Origin: Caulobacter sp. X
Lineage (GTDB): Bacteria > Pseudomonadota > Alphaproteobacteria > Caulobacterales > Caulobacteraceae
Assembly: GCF_002742635.1 (NCBI RefSeq)
Contig: NZ_PEGF01000001.1
Location: 248,001-312,000 of the forward strand
Reading direction: 5' to 3'
DNA: 64,000 bases
The notes beneath the pieces are model-generated. The model made no database searches and was not told the origin of the DNA. It saw only the letters and a list, made by a program, of their open reading frames with translations. The translations under genes were made by a program, and so were the position numbers. Every line of letters begins with the position of its first letter. Positions within the stretch are counted from its first letter, which is position 1. Below, in pieces: positions 18,659-27,996 of this stretch.

Positions 18659-19840
18659 TTGGAAAACTTCGACGTCCTGGTGATCGGCGCGGGCGCGGCC
18701 GGCATGATGTGCGCCATCGAGGCGGGCAAGCGCGGCCGCTCGGTGCTCGTTATTGATCACGCCAAGGCGCCGGGCGAGAAGATCCGCATCAGCGGCGGCG
18801 GCCGCTGCAACTTCACCAATACCGGCGCGTCGATCCATAACTTCCTGTCGGCGAACCCAAAGTTCGCCTTGTCAGCCCTTCGTCGCTATCGCCCCAAGGA
18901 CTTCATCGCCTTGGTCGAGCGATACGGGATCGCCTATCACGAAAAGACCCTGGGCCAGCTCTTCTGCGACGGCTCGGCCAAGCAGATCATCGACATGCTG
19001 CTGTCCGAGATGAAGGGCGCTGGTGTCGTTTTGCGTCTGGAGACCGCTATCCAGGGCTTAGCGAAGACGGAGGACGGCTTCGCGCTGATGCTGTCGTCCG
19101 GCAAGGTTCGCTGCCAATCGCTGGTCGTGGCCTCCGGCGGCAAGTCGATCCCGAAGATGGGCGCGACGGGCCTGGGCTATGACATCGCCAGGCAGTTCGG
19201 GCTGAAGATCGTCGAGACGCGCCCGGCGCTGGTGCCGCTGACCTTCGAGCCGGCCATGCTGGCGCGATTGGCGCCGCTGTCGGGCGTGGCGCTGGACGCC
19301 GTGGTCGCCCACGGCAAGACCAAGTTCCGCGAAGGGATGCTGTTCACCCACCGGGGGCTGTCGGGCCCCTCGATCTTGCAGATCTCGTCCTATTGGCGCG
19401 AGGGCGACGAGATCCGTGTCGACATGGCGCCGGGCGTCGACGCCCTGGCGGCGCTGAAGGCCGCCCGCACGGCCACGCCGCGCCAGGCCGTGGCGACCGT
19501 GCTGGCGACCCTGCTGCCCAAGCGCGTCGCCCAGGTGATCGCCGAGGAAGAGGCGGCGGATAAGGGCAATATCGCCGACTGTTCGGACAAGGTGTTGGGC
19601 CGGCTGGCCGGGGCGGTCAACGCCTGGACCTTCAAGCCGGTGGGGTCGGAGGGCTATCGTACGGCCGAGGTGACCCTGGGCGGGGTCGACACCGACGACC
19701 TCGACTCCCGCACCCTGGAGGCCAAGGCCGTCCCGGGGCTCTATTTCATTGGCGAGGTGGTCGACGTCACCGGCTGGCTGGGCGGCTATAATTTCCAGTG
19801 GGCCTGGGCGTCGGGGTGGAGCGCGGGGCAGGCGGCATAG
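18659..19840 (+). CDS. FAD-dependent oxidoreductase, HI0933/YhiN family
   Basis: A 393-residue flavoprotein. The N-terminal dinucleotide-binding motif is VLVIGAGAAGMMCAIEAGKRG (split here only by position, residues 6-26). The family signature KIRISGGGRCNFTNTG follows at about 40-55. The middle has LVVASGGKSIPKMGATGLGYDIA and the C-terminus has VTLGGVDTDDLDSRTLEAK and GEVVDVTGWLGGYNFQWAWASG, which place the isoalloxazine ring. The physiological substrate of this common family is unknown. The only plausible start is TTG 18659; the upstream GTAACGGGTAAG is a poor ribosome-binding site. An inverted double-hairpin repeat follows the gene. Confidence 0.88.
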   Translation: MENFDVLVIGAGAAGMMCAIEAGKRGRSVLVIDHAKAPGEKIRISGGGRCNFTNTGASIHNFLSANPKFALSALRRYRPKDFIALVERYGIAYHEKTLGQLFCDGSAKQIIDMLLSEMKGAGVVLRLETAIQGLAKTEDGFALMLSSGKVRCQSLVVASGGKSIPKMGATGLGYDIARQFGLKIVETRPALVPLTFEPAMLARLAPLSGVALDAVVAHGKTKFREGMLFTHRGLSGPSILQISSYWREGDEIRVDMAPGVDALAALKAARTATPRQAVATVLATLLPKRVAQVIAEEEAADKGNIADCSDKVLGRLAGAVNAWTFKPVGSEGYRTAEVTLGGVDTDDLDSRTLEAKAVPGLYFIGEVVDVTGWLGGYNFQWAWASGWSAGQAA

Positions 19841-19852
19841 CCGGTGTTGATC

Positions 19853-19963
19853 CTCCCCCGCGCTGCGGGGGAGGTGGCCCAGAGGGCCGGAGGGGGCTAA
19901 CGCGGCGGTTTTGCCCAGCTTGCCCCCTCAGTCGCTCCGCGACACCTCCCCCGCTAGGGGGAG
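19853..19963. repeat. Inverted pair of double-hairpin repeats (locus A)
   Basis: Two about 42-45 bp units face each other: A1 at 19853-19897 (plus) and A2 at 19922-19963 (minus). Each unit is a CTCCCCC/GGGGGAG hairpin, then GTG, then a second hairpin with variable stem, then a GAGGGGGC tail. The pair separates the flavoprotein gene from the convergent helicase gene. Confidence 0.8.
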
Positions 19964-19977
19964 GATTTGACGCCTAA

Positions 19978-22185
19978 CTACTTCTTCTTGAACGGCTTAC
20001 CGGCCGGCTTGCCGCCGGGCTTGGCGTCGAAGCTCTTGGCCTTGAAGGGTTTGGGGCCCTTGAATGGCTTGGCGGGACCATCGCCGTCGCGCTTGCCGGC
20101 ATAGGGCTTCGAATACGGCTTGGGGCCGGCGGCGTTGTCGCTGAAGCTCTTTTTGAACGGCTTCTTGGGGGCATCGCCGTCCGCGCGCGGGGCGCGGGGC
20201 TTGTACTCGCGCGGCGCGTCGGCGCCGGCCTCGTGGCGCGGCTTGAAGGCGCGCTTGGGAGCGCCGTCCGAGTCCTGCGGCGAGTAGGGGCGCGGGGCGT
20301 CGTTGTCACGCGGCGCGCGGCGCGGCTTGTAGTCGCCCTTGGGCTCCTCGCCGCGGTTATACGGCTTGGCGTTGCTGAAGCCGTCGTCGCCGAAGCTGGG
20401 CGGACGCGGCGTGTGATCGCGCGAGCCCGGAGCGTTGGCCCGCGGCGAGCGCGGCCCATCTTCACGCGGCGCGCGGGGCTTGTACTCACGCGGACCGTCG
20501 TTGTCGCCGCGAGGCGGACGCGGAGCATATTCCCGGCGCGGGCCGGCTTCGCGCGGCGCCGGCGCCGTGGTCGGGGTGATCGAGACGTCTTCCCGCACCG
20601 TCGACTGCACGGCCGCGCCGAACTTGGTCGCCGCCTCGGCCGAGATCTCGAACTTGGTGTCGTAGTCGAAGATCCGGATCGCGCCGATGTCCTTCTTGGT
20701 GATGTGGCCCAGGCGGCAGATCATCGGGATCAGCCACTTGGGATCGGCGTTGCCGCGACGGCCGACGCTGATCCGGAACCACTCCGAGCCTTCCATGTCC
20801 GCGCGCGGCTCGCGCGGCGGGCGCTCGCCCATTTCACCCGTGCGAAGGCGCGGTCCCGGGTCGGCGCCGTGGCGCGGATCGTCATAGATGTCTTCCGGCG
20901 ACGGCAGCTTGGCGCGGCGGGTGCGGATCAGGGCCGCGGCGATCTCGACCGGCGTGCGCTTGGCCAGCATGGCTTCGGCCAGGGCGATGTCCTCGTCGGT
21001 CGAGGCTTCGGCGAAGATCGGATCCTCGAGCAGGCGCTCCTGGTCCTTCTCGCGGATCGAGTCGGCGCTGGGCGCGCCGCCCCAGTCGGCCTCGACACCG
21101 GCCGCGTACAGCAGCTGCTCGGCCTTGCGGCGGCGGGTGTAGGGCACGACCAGGGCGCTGACGCCCTTCTTGCCGGCGCGGCCGGTGCGGCCCGAGCGGT
21201 GCAGGAGCGTGGCCTTGTTGATCGGCAGCTCGGCGTGGATGACGAGGCCGAGGTCCGGCAGGTCGAGGCCGCGGGCGGCGACGTCGGTGGCGACGCAGAC
21301 GCGGGCGTGGCCGTCGCGTAGGGCCTGCAGGGCGTCGGCGCGCTCACGTTGCGAAAGCTCGCCCGACAGGCCGACGACGGCGAAGCCGCGCTCGCGCAGC
21401 TTGGCGTGCAGGCTGCGGACGCTCTCGCGGGTATTGGCGAACACCAGGGCGCCGGGGGCTTCAAAGAAGCGCAGCAGGTTGACGACCGCGTGCTCGACCT
21501 CGTTCGGGGCCACGCGCACGGCGCGATACTCGATGTCGCGGTGCGGCTCGTTGCGGCCGATCGTGTCGATGCGGATGGCGTCGTTCTGATAGCGCTTGGC
21601 CAGTTCGACGATGTCGCGGGCCAGGGTGGCCGAGAACAGCAGGGTGCGGCGTTCGGGCGGGGCGGCGTCGAGGATGAACTCCAGGTCCTCGCGGAAGCCC
21701 ATGTCCAGCATCTCGTCGGCCTCGTCGAGGACGGCGACCTTCAGCTTGGAGAGGTCCAGGTGGCCGCGCTCGATGTGGTCGCGCAGGCGGCCCGGGGTGC
21801 CGACGACGATGTGGGCGCCGTAGTTCAGCGCGCGTTGCTCGCGGCGGGCGTCCATGCCGCCGACGCAATTGATCACCGCGGCCTTGGCCTCGGCGTAGAG
21901 CCAGCCCAGCTCGCGATTGACCTGCATGGCCAGTTCGCGGGTCGGGGCGATCACGAGGGCCAGCGGCTCGGCGGCCTGGCCGAAGGTCTCGGCGTCACCC
22001 AGCAGGGTCGGGGCGGCAGCGAGGCCGAAGGCGACAGTCTTGCCCGAGCCGGTCTGAGCGCTGACCAGAAGATCGCGGTCGGCGGCGTCGGCGGCCAGCA
22101 CGGCGGCCTGGACGGGGGTGGGCTCGGCGTAACCTTGAGCGGCGAGAGCCCGCTCAAGAGCGGGGTGGGAGGCGGGGAAGGGCAT
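19978..22185 (-). CDS. DEAD-box RNA helicase with DbpA-type RNA-binding domain and basic tail
   Basis: ATP-dependent RNA helicase of 735 residues. Core motifs in order: Q motif near PTPVQ, motif I AQTGSGKT (43-50), PTRELA, VGTPGRL, DEAD in VLDEADEML, SAT, then VATDVAARGLDLP and HRSGRTGRAG. A DbpA/CsdA-type RNA-binding domain lies at about 460-540 (FRISVGRRGNADPKWLIPMI, IGAIRIFDYDTKFEI). The last 190 residues are Arg/Lys/Pro/Gly-rich with recurring EYKPRAPR and a lysine-rich end. Such enzymes act in ribosome assembly or mRNA decay at low temperature. I place the start at ATG 22185, since upstream in-frame sequence is unlike the family. It may serve a DeaD/CsdA-like role; no symbol is assigned. 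Confidence 0.9.
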   Translation of the reverse strand: MPFPASHPALERALAAQGYAEPTPVQAAVLAADAADRDLLVSAQTGSGKTVAFGLAAAPTLLGDAETFGQAAEPLALVIAPTRELAMQVNRELGWLYAEAKAAVINCVGGMDARREQRALNYGAHIVVGTPGRLRDHIERGHLDLSKLKVAVLDEADEMLDMGFREDLEFILDAAPPERRTLLFSATLARDIVELAKRYQNDAIRIDTIGRNEPHRDIEYRAVRVAPNEVEHAVVNLLRFFEAPGALVFANTRESVRSLHAKLRERGFAVVGLSGELSQRERADALQALRDGHARVCVATDVAARGLDLPDLGLVIHAELPINKATLLHRSGRTGRAGKKGVSALVVPYTRRRKAEQLLYAAGVEADWGGAPSADSIREKDQERLLEDPIFAEASTDEDIALAEAMLAKRTPVEIAAALIRTRRAKLPSPEDIYDDPRHGADPGPRLRTGEMGERPPREPRADMEGSEWFRISVGRRGNADPKWLIPMICRLGHITKKDIGAIRIFDYDTKFEISAEAATKFGAAVQSTVREDVSITPTTAPAPREAGPRREYAPRPPRGDNDGPREYKPRAPREDGPRSPRANAPGSRDHTPRPPSFGDDGFSNAKPYNRGEEPKGDYKPRRAPRDNDAPRPYSPQDSDGAPKRAFKPRHEAGADAPREYKPRAPRADGDAPKKPFKKSFSDNAAGPKPYSKPYAGKRDGDGPAKPFKGPKPFKAKSFDAKPGGKPAGKPFKKK

Positions 22186-22414
22186 ATGGGTCCAGTTCAC
22201 GTCTGCGACCGCGCACACAAACACGCGCGGCTCGCGCCATGACCAAATCGGGCCCCTTTGAAGCCTTGAACGCTTCCCTCGGACCGCTTCTTGGTCGAAT
22301 TCCAACAAAAATAGCCCCCTTCCGCCGCCGAAGCGACACGAAGGGGGCTCGATGAGCGGCCTTATGCGCTTGTTGCGTCGCAAAAAGCAAGGGCGGTGGA
22401 AAAACGGAAGGCGC

Positions 22415-22849
22415 CTAGACGAGGCCCGCGCCGTGGTTGCGACGCTCGACGAGTTCGCTGGCGAGACGCGCGACGCCCGTGGTCAGAAGGCCCAGCATCG
22501 CCATCATCAGGGCCTCGGCGAGACCCGGCGCCAGTACGGGCAAGCTGGGGGTGACGCCCAGATTGGCCACGCCGACCGCGCAGGCCAGCAGGGTGTAGGC
22601 CGCCGCCGCGAAGCCCAAGGGCAGGGCGCTGCGGGCGATCGCGCTCAGCCACTTCGTATCGCGCCTAGCCAGGGCGACAACCGGCGCGGCCAGCAGTCCG
22701 ACCAGCAGGATGACTGCGATCAACTTCACCGGGACAGCGGCGTTGGCGAAGATGGCCACAAGCGTGAGCGACTTTTCCGTCGCCGCCTGGGCCGGGGTGT
22801 CGATGAACACCGCGAGCAGGGCGGCGAGGGTGATGGGCTGTAGGCGCAT
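22415..22849 (-). CDS. Small membrane protein behind paired BlaI-like operators
   Basis: A 144-residue protein with an N-terminal signal-like segment (MRLQPITLAALLAVFIDTPAQA, residues 1-22), then three predicted membrane helices at about 28-60, 72-94 and 106-127, and a polar tail ELVERRNHGAGLV. It resembles the size and layout of small MotA/TolQ-like or unknown integral proteins, but I recognise no family signature. The start has AAGGAG nine bases upstream. Two 12-bp dyads (TTAC-N4-GTAA) lie 19-55 bases before the start codon, so the gene is likely repressed by a BlaI/MecI/CopY-type regulator encoded elsewhere. The helicase gene lies downstream on the same strand. Confidence 0.7.
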   Translation of the reverse strand: MRLQPITLAALLAVFIDTPAQAATEKSLTLVAIFANAAVPVKLIAVILLVGLLAAPVVALARRDTKWLSAIARSALPLGFAAAAYTLLACAVGVANLGVTPSLPVLAPGLAEALMMAMLGLLTTGVARLASELVERRNHGAGLV

Positions 22850-22867
22850 GGCGTGCTCCTTGGGTGA

Positions 22868-22904
22868 TTACGAGTGTAAATCGTGTGAAGGGTTACGCTT
22901 GTAA
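22868..22904 (-). promoter_or_regulatory. Two BlaI/MecI-like operator dyads
   Basis: TTACGAGTGTAA (22868-22879) and TTACGCTTGTAA (22893-22904) share TTACG-N2-TGTAA; their centres are 25 bases apart. The form matches the TACA-N2-TGTA core of BlaI/MecI/CopY operators with one change. They overlap the expected promoter of the small membrane protein gene. Confidence 0.55.
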
Positions 22905-22953
22905 ATTCCAGGGTCAACAAGATATCCAGGCGCCAAGTCGGCCGACGCCGCGG

Positions 22954-23062
22954 GCCCCCACCTGACCATGCTGCGCATGGTCGTCCGCCCCCAGAGGGGC
23001 GGAAGGTGCGCGCCGTCCTTCTTCCCCCTCCGGGGGAGGAGCGCCGCAGGCGCGGAGGGGGC
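22954..23062. repeat. Inverted pair of double-hairpin repeats (locus B)
   Basis: Units B1 (22954-23002, minus) and B2 (23021-23062, plus) have the same plan as locus A. Each starts with a CCCC/GGGG hairpin, followed by a second hairpin with a different, self-complementary stem (CATGCGCAGCATG in B1, CGCCGCAGGCG in B2) and a tail ending GGGGGC. Confidence 0.7.
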
Positions 23063-23625
23063 AAGCACGGGGATTGGAGCGCCTGTATGCTCGGCGTGTC
23101 CGGAATCGAAGTGAGTGATTTCAACCGCTTCCCACATTTACACGCCGCTGTGTGATCCGCGTTGAAACCGCGCGCATAATCAATCCCGTCCCCGTCGCGG
23201 GGGAGGGCGCTTGGATCCGGCCCAAAGCGGCGATGGGGATAGGCTGAGCGGGGCCGCTTTCGGTCCCCGTCCGGCTCGGCAGGCCGCGCGGCTTACTCTT
23301 TAGGAGCGTGTGCGGGTGGCGGGGCGAGGCGGGATCAAGGCCGAGAGCGGAGCGACAGGGCGGTGATCGTATAAGCCGCCTATCGTGGATCGTCGGGCTG
23401 GAGACGGAAGAAGCCGCACCAGTTGGTCCGCGCCCGTCCGGGGGCTAGTGGGGTCCCGAGCTGAAAGACGCTCACGCCCCCCATCCTCACGGGCAAGAAC
23501 AGCCTGGCGGAGCGGACTGTCGAGCCGAAACGCAAATCACACTCACGGTCTCCGGGTTCGCCCGGCCGCTCCGTCGCCTCCCCAGAACCTTCAGCGAGCG
23601 ATCGCGTGAAGCCGAGACGCCGTGT
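23063..23625. other. Gene-free GC-rich region, unexplained
   Basis: About 560 bases without a convincing reading frame between the small membrane protein gene and the GNAT gene, both on the minus strand. It holds many short inverted repeats, for instance GGCGG(N)GCCGCC near 23355 and a CCCCGTCGCGGGG-like hairpin near 23190. I compared it by eye with conserved parts of RNase P RNA, tmRNA, SRP RNA and cobalamin elements and saw no match. It could encode a small RNA or be decayed sequence. Confidence 0.4.
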
Positions 23626-24138
23626 CTAGAGGCTAAGTCCGTAAAGCCGACGATCGCGGCGTTCGCCGTCCCGATGCACCGAGCCCTTCAGGTAGCCCTC
23701 GGGCTTGAAGCCCAGCTTCTCCAGCAGCTTTTCGCCGTGGTCGCCGATGTGAACGCTGGCGACCAGGCTCTTGAGGCCCTCGCTGGCGGCGTGGGCGAGC
23801 AGGGCGGTGACGGCCTCGTAGCCGAAGCCGCGCCCCCAGTTGTCGCGGGCGATGACGAAGCGGATTTCGGCCCGGCCGTGACGGCGATCGAAGTCGATGA
23901 ACTCGCAATAGCCGAGGAACAGGCCGCTATTGGTATGGCGGATCGACCAGTAGGCGGCGTCGCCGGCGGCCATCTGCTCGACCTGATAGGCGACCCGCCG
24001 GGCGACCTCGTCCGGATCCTCGACGGGCTCCTGGTCGAGGTTGGACATTACTTCGGCGTCGCTAAGAAACGGATAGACCCGCGGGGCGTCTTCGACCGTC
24101 AGGGGCGAGAGGGTCAGGCGGGCGGTCTCGAGAATCAT
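23626..24138 (-). CDS. GNAT acetyltransferase, RimJ/RimL type
   Basis: A 170-residue N-acetyltransferase. It begins MILETARLTLSPLTVEDAPRVYPFL, the usual RimJ-like beta1-alpha1. It continues with GYCEFIDFDRRHGRAEIRFVI, the acetyl-CoA loop around RDNWGRGFGYEAVTALLAHA (about 98-117), and the C-terminal VHIGDHGEKLLEKLGFKPEGY strand-helix. RimJ/L relatives acetylate N-termini of ribosomal proteins or small amines; the substrate here is unknown. I chose ATG 24138 because the upstream TTG 24147 adds only three residues and has no ribosome-binding site. It is divergent from secG across about 165 bases. No functional link with its neighbours is evident. Confidence 0.87.
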   Translation of the reverse strand: MILETARLTLSPLTVEDAPRVYPFLSDAEVMSNLDQEPVEDPDEVARRVAYQVEQMAAGDAAYWSIRHTNSGLFLGYCEFIDFDRRHGRAEIRFVIARDNWGRGFGYEAVTALLAHAASEGLKSLVASVHIGDHGEKLLEKLGFKPEGYLKGSVHRDGERRDRRLYGLSL

Positions 24139-24303
24139 GCGGTCCAATATCGGGGGCTGGAAGGCTTATGGAAACGGGACTTTGGGGCTTGCGTCGCGCG
24201 CTGCGCTTCCCAGCTATGGCGCGGAGGCGTCTCTAGTGGTAGAGGGGCCGCTTCGTTTTTCGCGCGACCTTTTGACCGCGCCCGGATCGAGAACACATTC
24301 GTC

Positions 24304-24831
24304 ATGCTCATCGGCGTCCTGCTGGCCATCAACATCGTCGTCTGCCTCGGCCTGATCGGGGTGGTCCTGCTGCAACGCTCCGAGGGCGGCGCGCTGGGCA
24401 TGGGCGGCGGTTCGTCCAGCTTCATGACCGCCCGCGGCGCCGGCGACCTGCTGACCCGCATCACCTGGATCCTGTTCTCGATCTTCCTGCTGATCAGCCT
24501 GGCGCTGACGATCCTGACGGGGCGCCTGAACAGCGGCGGTTCGGTGGTGGATCGCCTGGACATCCAGAACCTCGATTCCAAGGCTCTGAACGCCGCGCCG
24601 GCCGCTCCGGCGCCCGCCGACGTCGCGCCGTCGACCGCCGCGCCCGCGCCGATCCAGGCCCCGACGCCGCAGCTGAACACCCCGGCGCCGGCCGCCGCCC
24701 AGCCCTCGCTGCTGGCCCCGGCGCCGCAGGCCCCGCAACCCGCCAAGAAGGCGGCTGCTCCGGCGGCCAAGGCGGTCGAGGCTCCGGCGCCCACGGTCGC
24801 CGCGCCGCCGGCCCAGCAGCCCAAGCCCTAA
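24304..24831 (+). CDS. secG: Preprotein translocase subunit SecG with long Ala/Pro tail
   Basis: Inner-membrane subunit of the SecYEG channel that speeds SecA-driven export. Two helices are visible at residues 1-22 (MLIGVLLAINIVVCLGLIG) and about 53-74. Between them lies the conserved loop VVLLQRSEGGALGMGGGSSSFM, here at 20-41, and the family motif GDLLTRITWIL. E. coli SecG has 110 residues; this has 175 because of a roughly 90-residue Ala/Pro/Gln/Lys-rich extension, common in Alphaproteobacteria. ATG 24304 begins exactly at the first helix; no good Shine-Dalgarno is seen. The reading frame stays open far upstream, but that part overlaps the GNAT gene antisense. pyrG follows after a hairpin. 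Confidence 0.92.
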   Translation: MLIGVLLAINIVVCLGLIGVVLLQRSEGGALGMGGGSSSFMTARGAGDLLTRITWILFSIFLLISLALTILTGRLNSGGSVVDRLDIQNLDSKALNAAPAAPAPADVAPSTAAPAPIQAPTPQLNTPAPAAAQPSLLAPAPQAPQPAKKAAAPAAKAVEAPAPTVAAPPAQQPKP

Positions 24832-24857
24832 CCGCTTCCTTCGGAAGCTTTTCGTCC

Positions 24858-24882
24858 GACCCCCGAGGGCAACCCGGGGGTC
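24858..24882 (+). terminator. Hairpin between secG and pyrG
   Basis: An 8-bp stem (GACCCCCG with CGGGGGTC) with a 9-nt loop, followed by GAAACTTGTTG. The tail is not a clean T-tract, so it may be a weak terminator or attenuator. Confidence 0.5.
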
Positions 24883-24941
24883 GAAACTTGTTGATGAACG
24901 CAGGTCTTTTCACCGGCGTCGTCGAATCACGAGTAATCTGA

Positions 24942-26600
<1,659 letters not shown>

Positions 26601-26714
26601 TCACGAGGTTGCATCTTCCTACAGATTCGGGCATAAGCCCGCCCTCACGCGGCGGCTCGGGCGTTCCCAGGCCGCCGCTCTCGATTTTCACGCTCAGCGA
26701 GCAGAGTCACTTCG

Positions 26715-26897
26715 ATGGCCGTTCCTAAAAGAAAAACTTCGCCTTCTCGCCGGAACATGCGCCGGTCGCACCACGCCCTGGGCGCTAACTCGTTCATCGA
26801 GGACAAGGACACCGGCGAGCTGCGCCGTCCGCACCATGTCGATCTGAAGACCGGCATGTACAACGGCAAGCAGATCCTGACGCCGAAGGAAGACTAA
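26715..26897 (+). CDS. rpmF: 50S ribosomal protein L32
   Basis: Small protein of the large ribosomal subunit near the peptidyl transferase region. The 60-residue product starts [21 protein letters not shown], the conserved basic L32 N-terminus, and continues [35 protein letters not shown]. It lacks the zinc-binding cysteines of the C+ form, so it is the C- version usual in Proteobacteria. ATG 26715 is the family start. A strong terminator follows. In many bacteria rpmF is joined to plsX-fabH, but here it stands alone between pyrG and a protease-like gene. Confidence 0.97.
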   Translation: MAVPKRKTSPSRRNMRRSHHALGANSFIEDKDTGELRRPHHVDLKTGMYNGKQILTPKED

Positions 26898-26928
26898 GGT
26901 CTCCTTCTCGTCTCCGACGGCTTGAAAG

Positions 26929-26958
26929 CGCCGCCCGGCCACGCTGGGCGGCGTTTTT
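26929..26958 (+). terminator. Terminator after rpmF
   Basis: A perfect 8-bp stem (CGCCGCCC with GGGCGGCG), 9-nt loop, then TTTTTCG: a textbook intrinsic terminator 30 bases after the rpmF stop. Confidence 0.93.
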
Positions 26959-27009
26959 CGTCATGCTCGCGGGAAAAGGGTGTTAGCCTCCGTATCGGGA
27001 GGAACGCCC

Positions 27010-27996
27010 ATGCTCACGCGCCGGACCATAACGGCGGGACTGGGTCTGTCGATCGCCGCGCCGCCGGCGCTGGCGAGCGCCATCACGCCGGTTTCGTTAC
27101 CGCAAATCCAGCCCCCGACGGCGCCGCCGTCCGACCCGCCGCTGCTCGTGCTCGACGCGGGTCTCGACCAAGACGCTCGCCTGACCGTCGATGTCGCCAT
27201 CAATGGCGAGGGACCCTTCCAGTTCGTGGTCGACACTGGGGCCGACCGCACCGTCCTGACGCCGGGCGTCGTCCAGCGCCTCGCCTTGGCGCCGGGGCCC
27301 GAGATCATCGTCCATGGCGTTTCGGGCACGATCACCACGACGACGGCCCGGATCGGCAATCTCCGTGCCGGGGACGCCAAGCTCAGCAACGTGGATCTGC
27401 CGGTGCTGCCTTACGACCGCGTCGGCGCGGACGGACTTCTGGGAGTCGACATCCTGGAAGGCCGCAACATCGTCATGGACTTTCCCAAGAAGCGCCTGGA
27501 GATCCGGCGCACCCAGAACACGTCGGAAATCACCCGCTTCTCGAACGAGGTTTCGGTGATGGCGGATGAACGGTTCGGCCGCCTGACCCTTGCGGATTCG
27601 CGGATCGGCGGCGTTCGCTCCCTGGCCTTCATCGACTCCGGCGGCGGGGTCAGCATCGGCAACATGGCCCTGGCCCGCGCCATCGCCGCGCGCCGTCGCC
27701 GCACACCCGACCTCGTACGACCGGCGCGCCTGCTGACCGCTGGCGGCGAGATGCAACTGGGCGAGTTTCGCCTCGTGCCGACGATGTCGATGGGCGACCT
27801 GCGGATCACCAACGTCCCGATGGCGTTCGCGGACCTGCACATCTTCGATCTCTGGTCGCTGAACAATCGGCCAGCTGCCCTGATCGGGGTCGACATCCTG
27901 CATCTGTTCGCCCGGGTCGAGCTGGATTTCGGGGCAGGGCGGGTGCTGTTCCGGCTGGGAGACGGCGGTGTCGCCCCCCGGACCTGGAACGCCTGA
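27010..27996 (+). CDS. Exported retropepsin-like aspartic protease with two active-site motifs
   Basis: A 328-residue protein with a twin-arginine-like signal peptide (MLTRRTITAGLGLSIAAPPALA, 1-22), so probably periplasmic. Two aspartic protease half-domains are present in one chain: FVVDTGADRTVL at about 73-84 with the partner hydrophobic-Gly motif GLLGVDIL, and AFIDSGGGVSIG at about 207-218 with ALIGVDIL near residue 296. Retropepsins usually dimerise to bring two DTG/DSG loops together; here an intramolecular pair is likely. ATG 27010 has GGGAGGA upstream, better than the TTG/GTG at 26980. It is convergent with a crotonase gene whose stop abuts its own. The substrate is unknown. Confidence 0.8.
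   Translation: MLTRRTITAGLGLSIAAPPALASAITPVSLPQIQPPTAPPSDPPLLVLDAGLDQDARLTVDVAINGEGPFQFVVDTGADRTVLTPGVVQRLALAPGPEIIVHGVSGTITTTTARIGNLRAGDAKLSNVDLPVLPYDRVGADGLLGVDILEGRNIVMDFPKKRLEIRRTQNTSEITRFSNEVSVMADERFGRLTLADSRIGGVRSLAFIDSGGGVSIGNMALARAIAARRRRTPDLVRPARLLTAGGEMQLGEFRLVPTMSMGDLRITNVPMAFADLHIFDLWSLNNRPAALIGVDILHLFARVELDFGAGRVLFRLGDGGVAPRTWNA

Noticed and set aside
22868..23137. 89-codon minus-strand frame
   Set aside because: It runs through repeat pair B and the operator dyads, so it is unlikely to be a gene.
23385..23609. 74-codon plus-strand frame
   Set aside because: Very Arg/Ser-rich, typical of chance frames in GC-rich DNA; no start signal.
23150..23620. RNase P RNA, tmRNA or SRP RNA
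   Set aside because: None of the conserved cores (for example GAGGAAAGTCCGG, a tag-peptide frame, or the GGAAGGAAGCAG-type SRP loop) is present.
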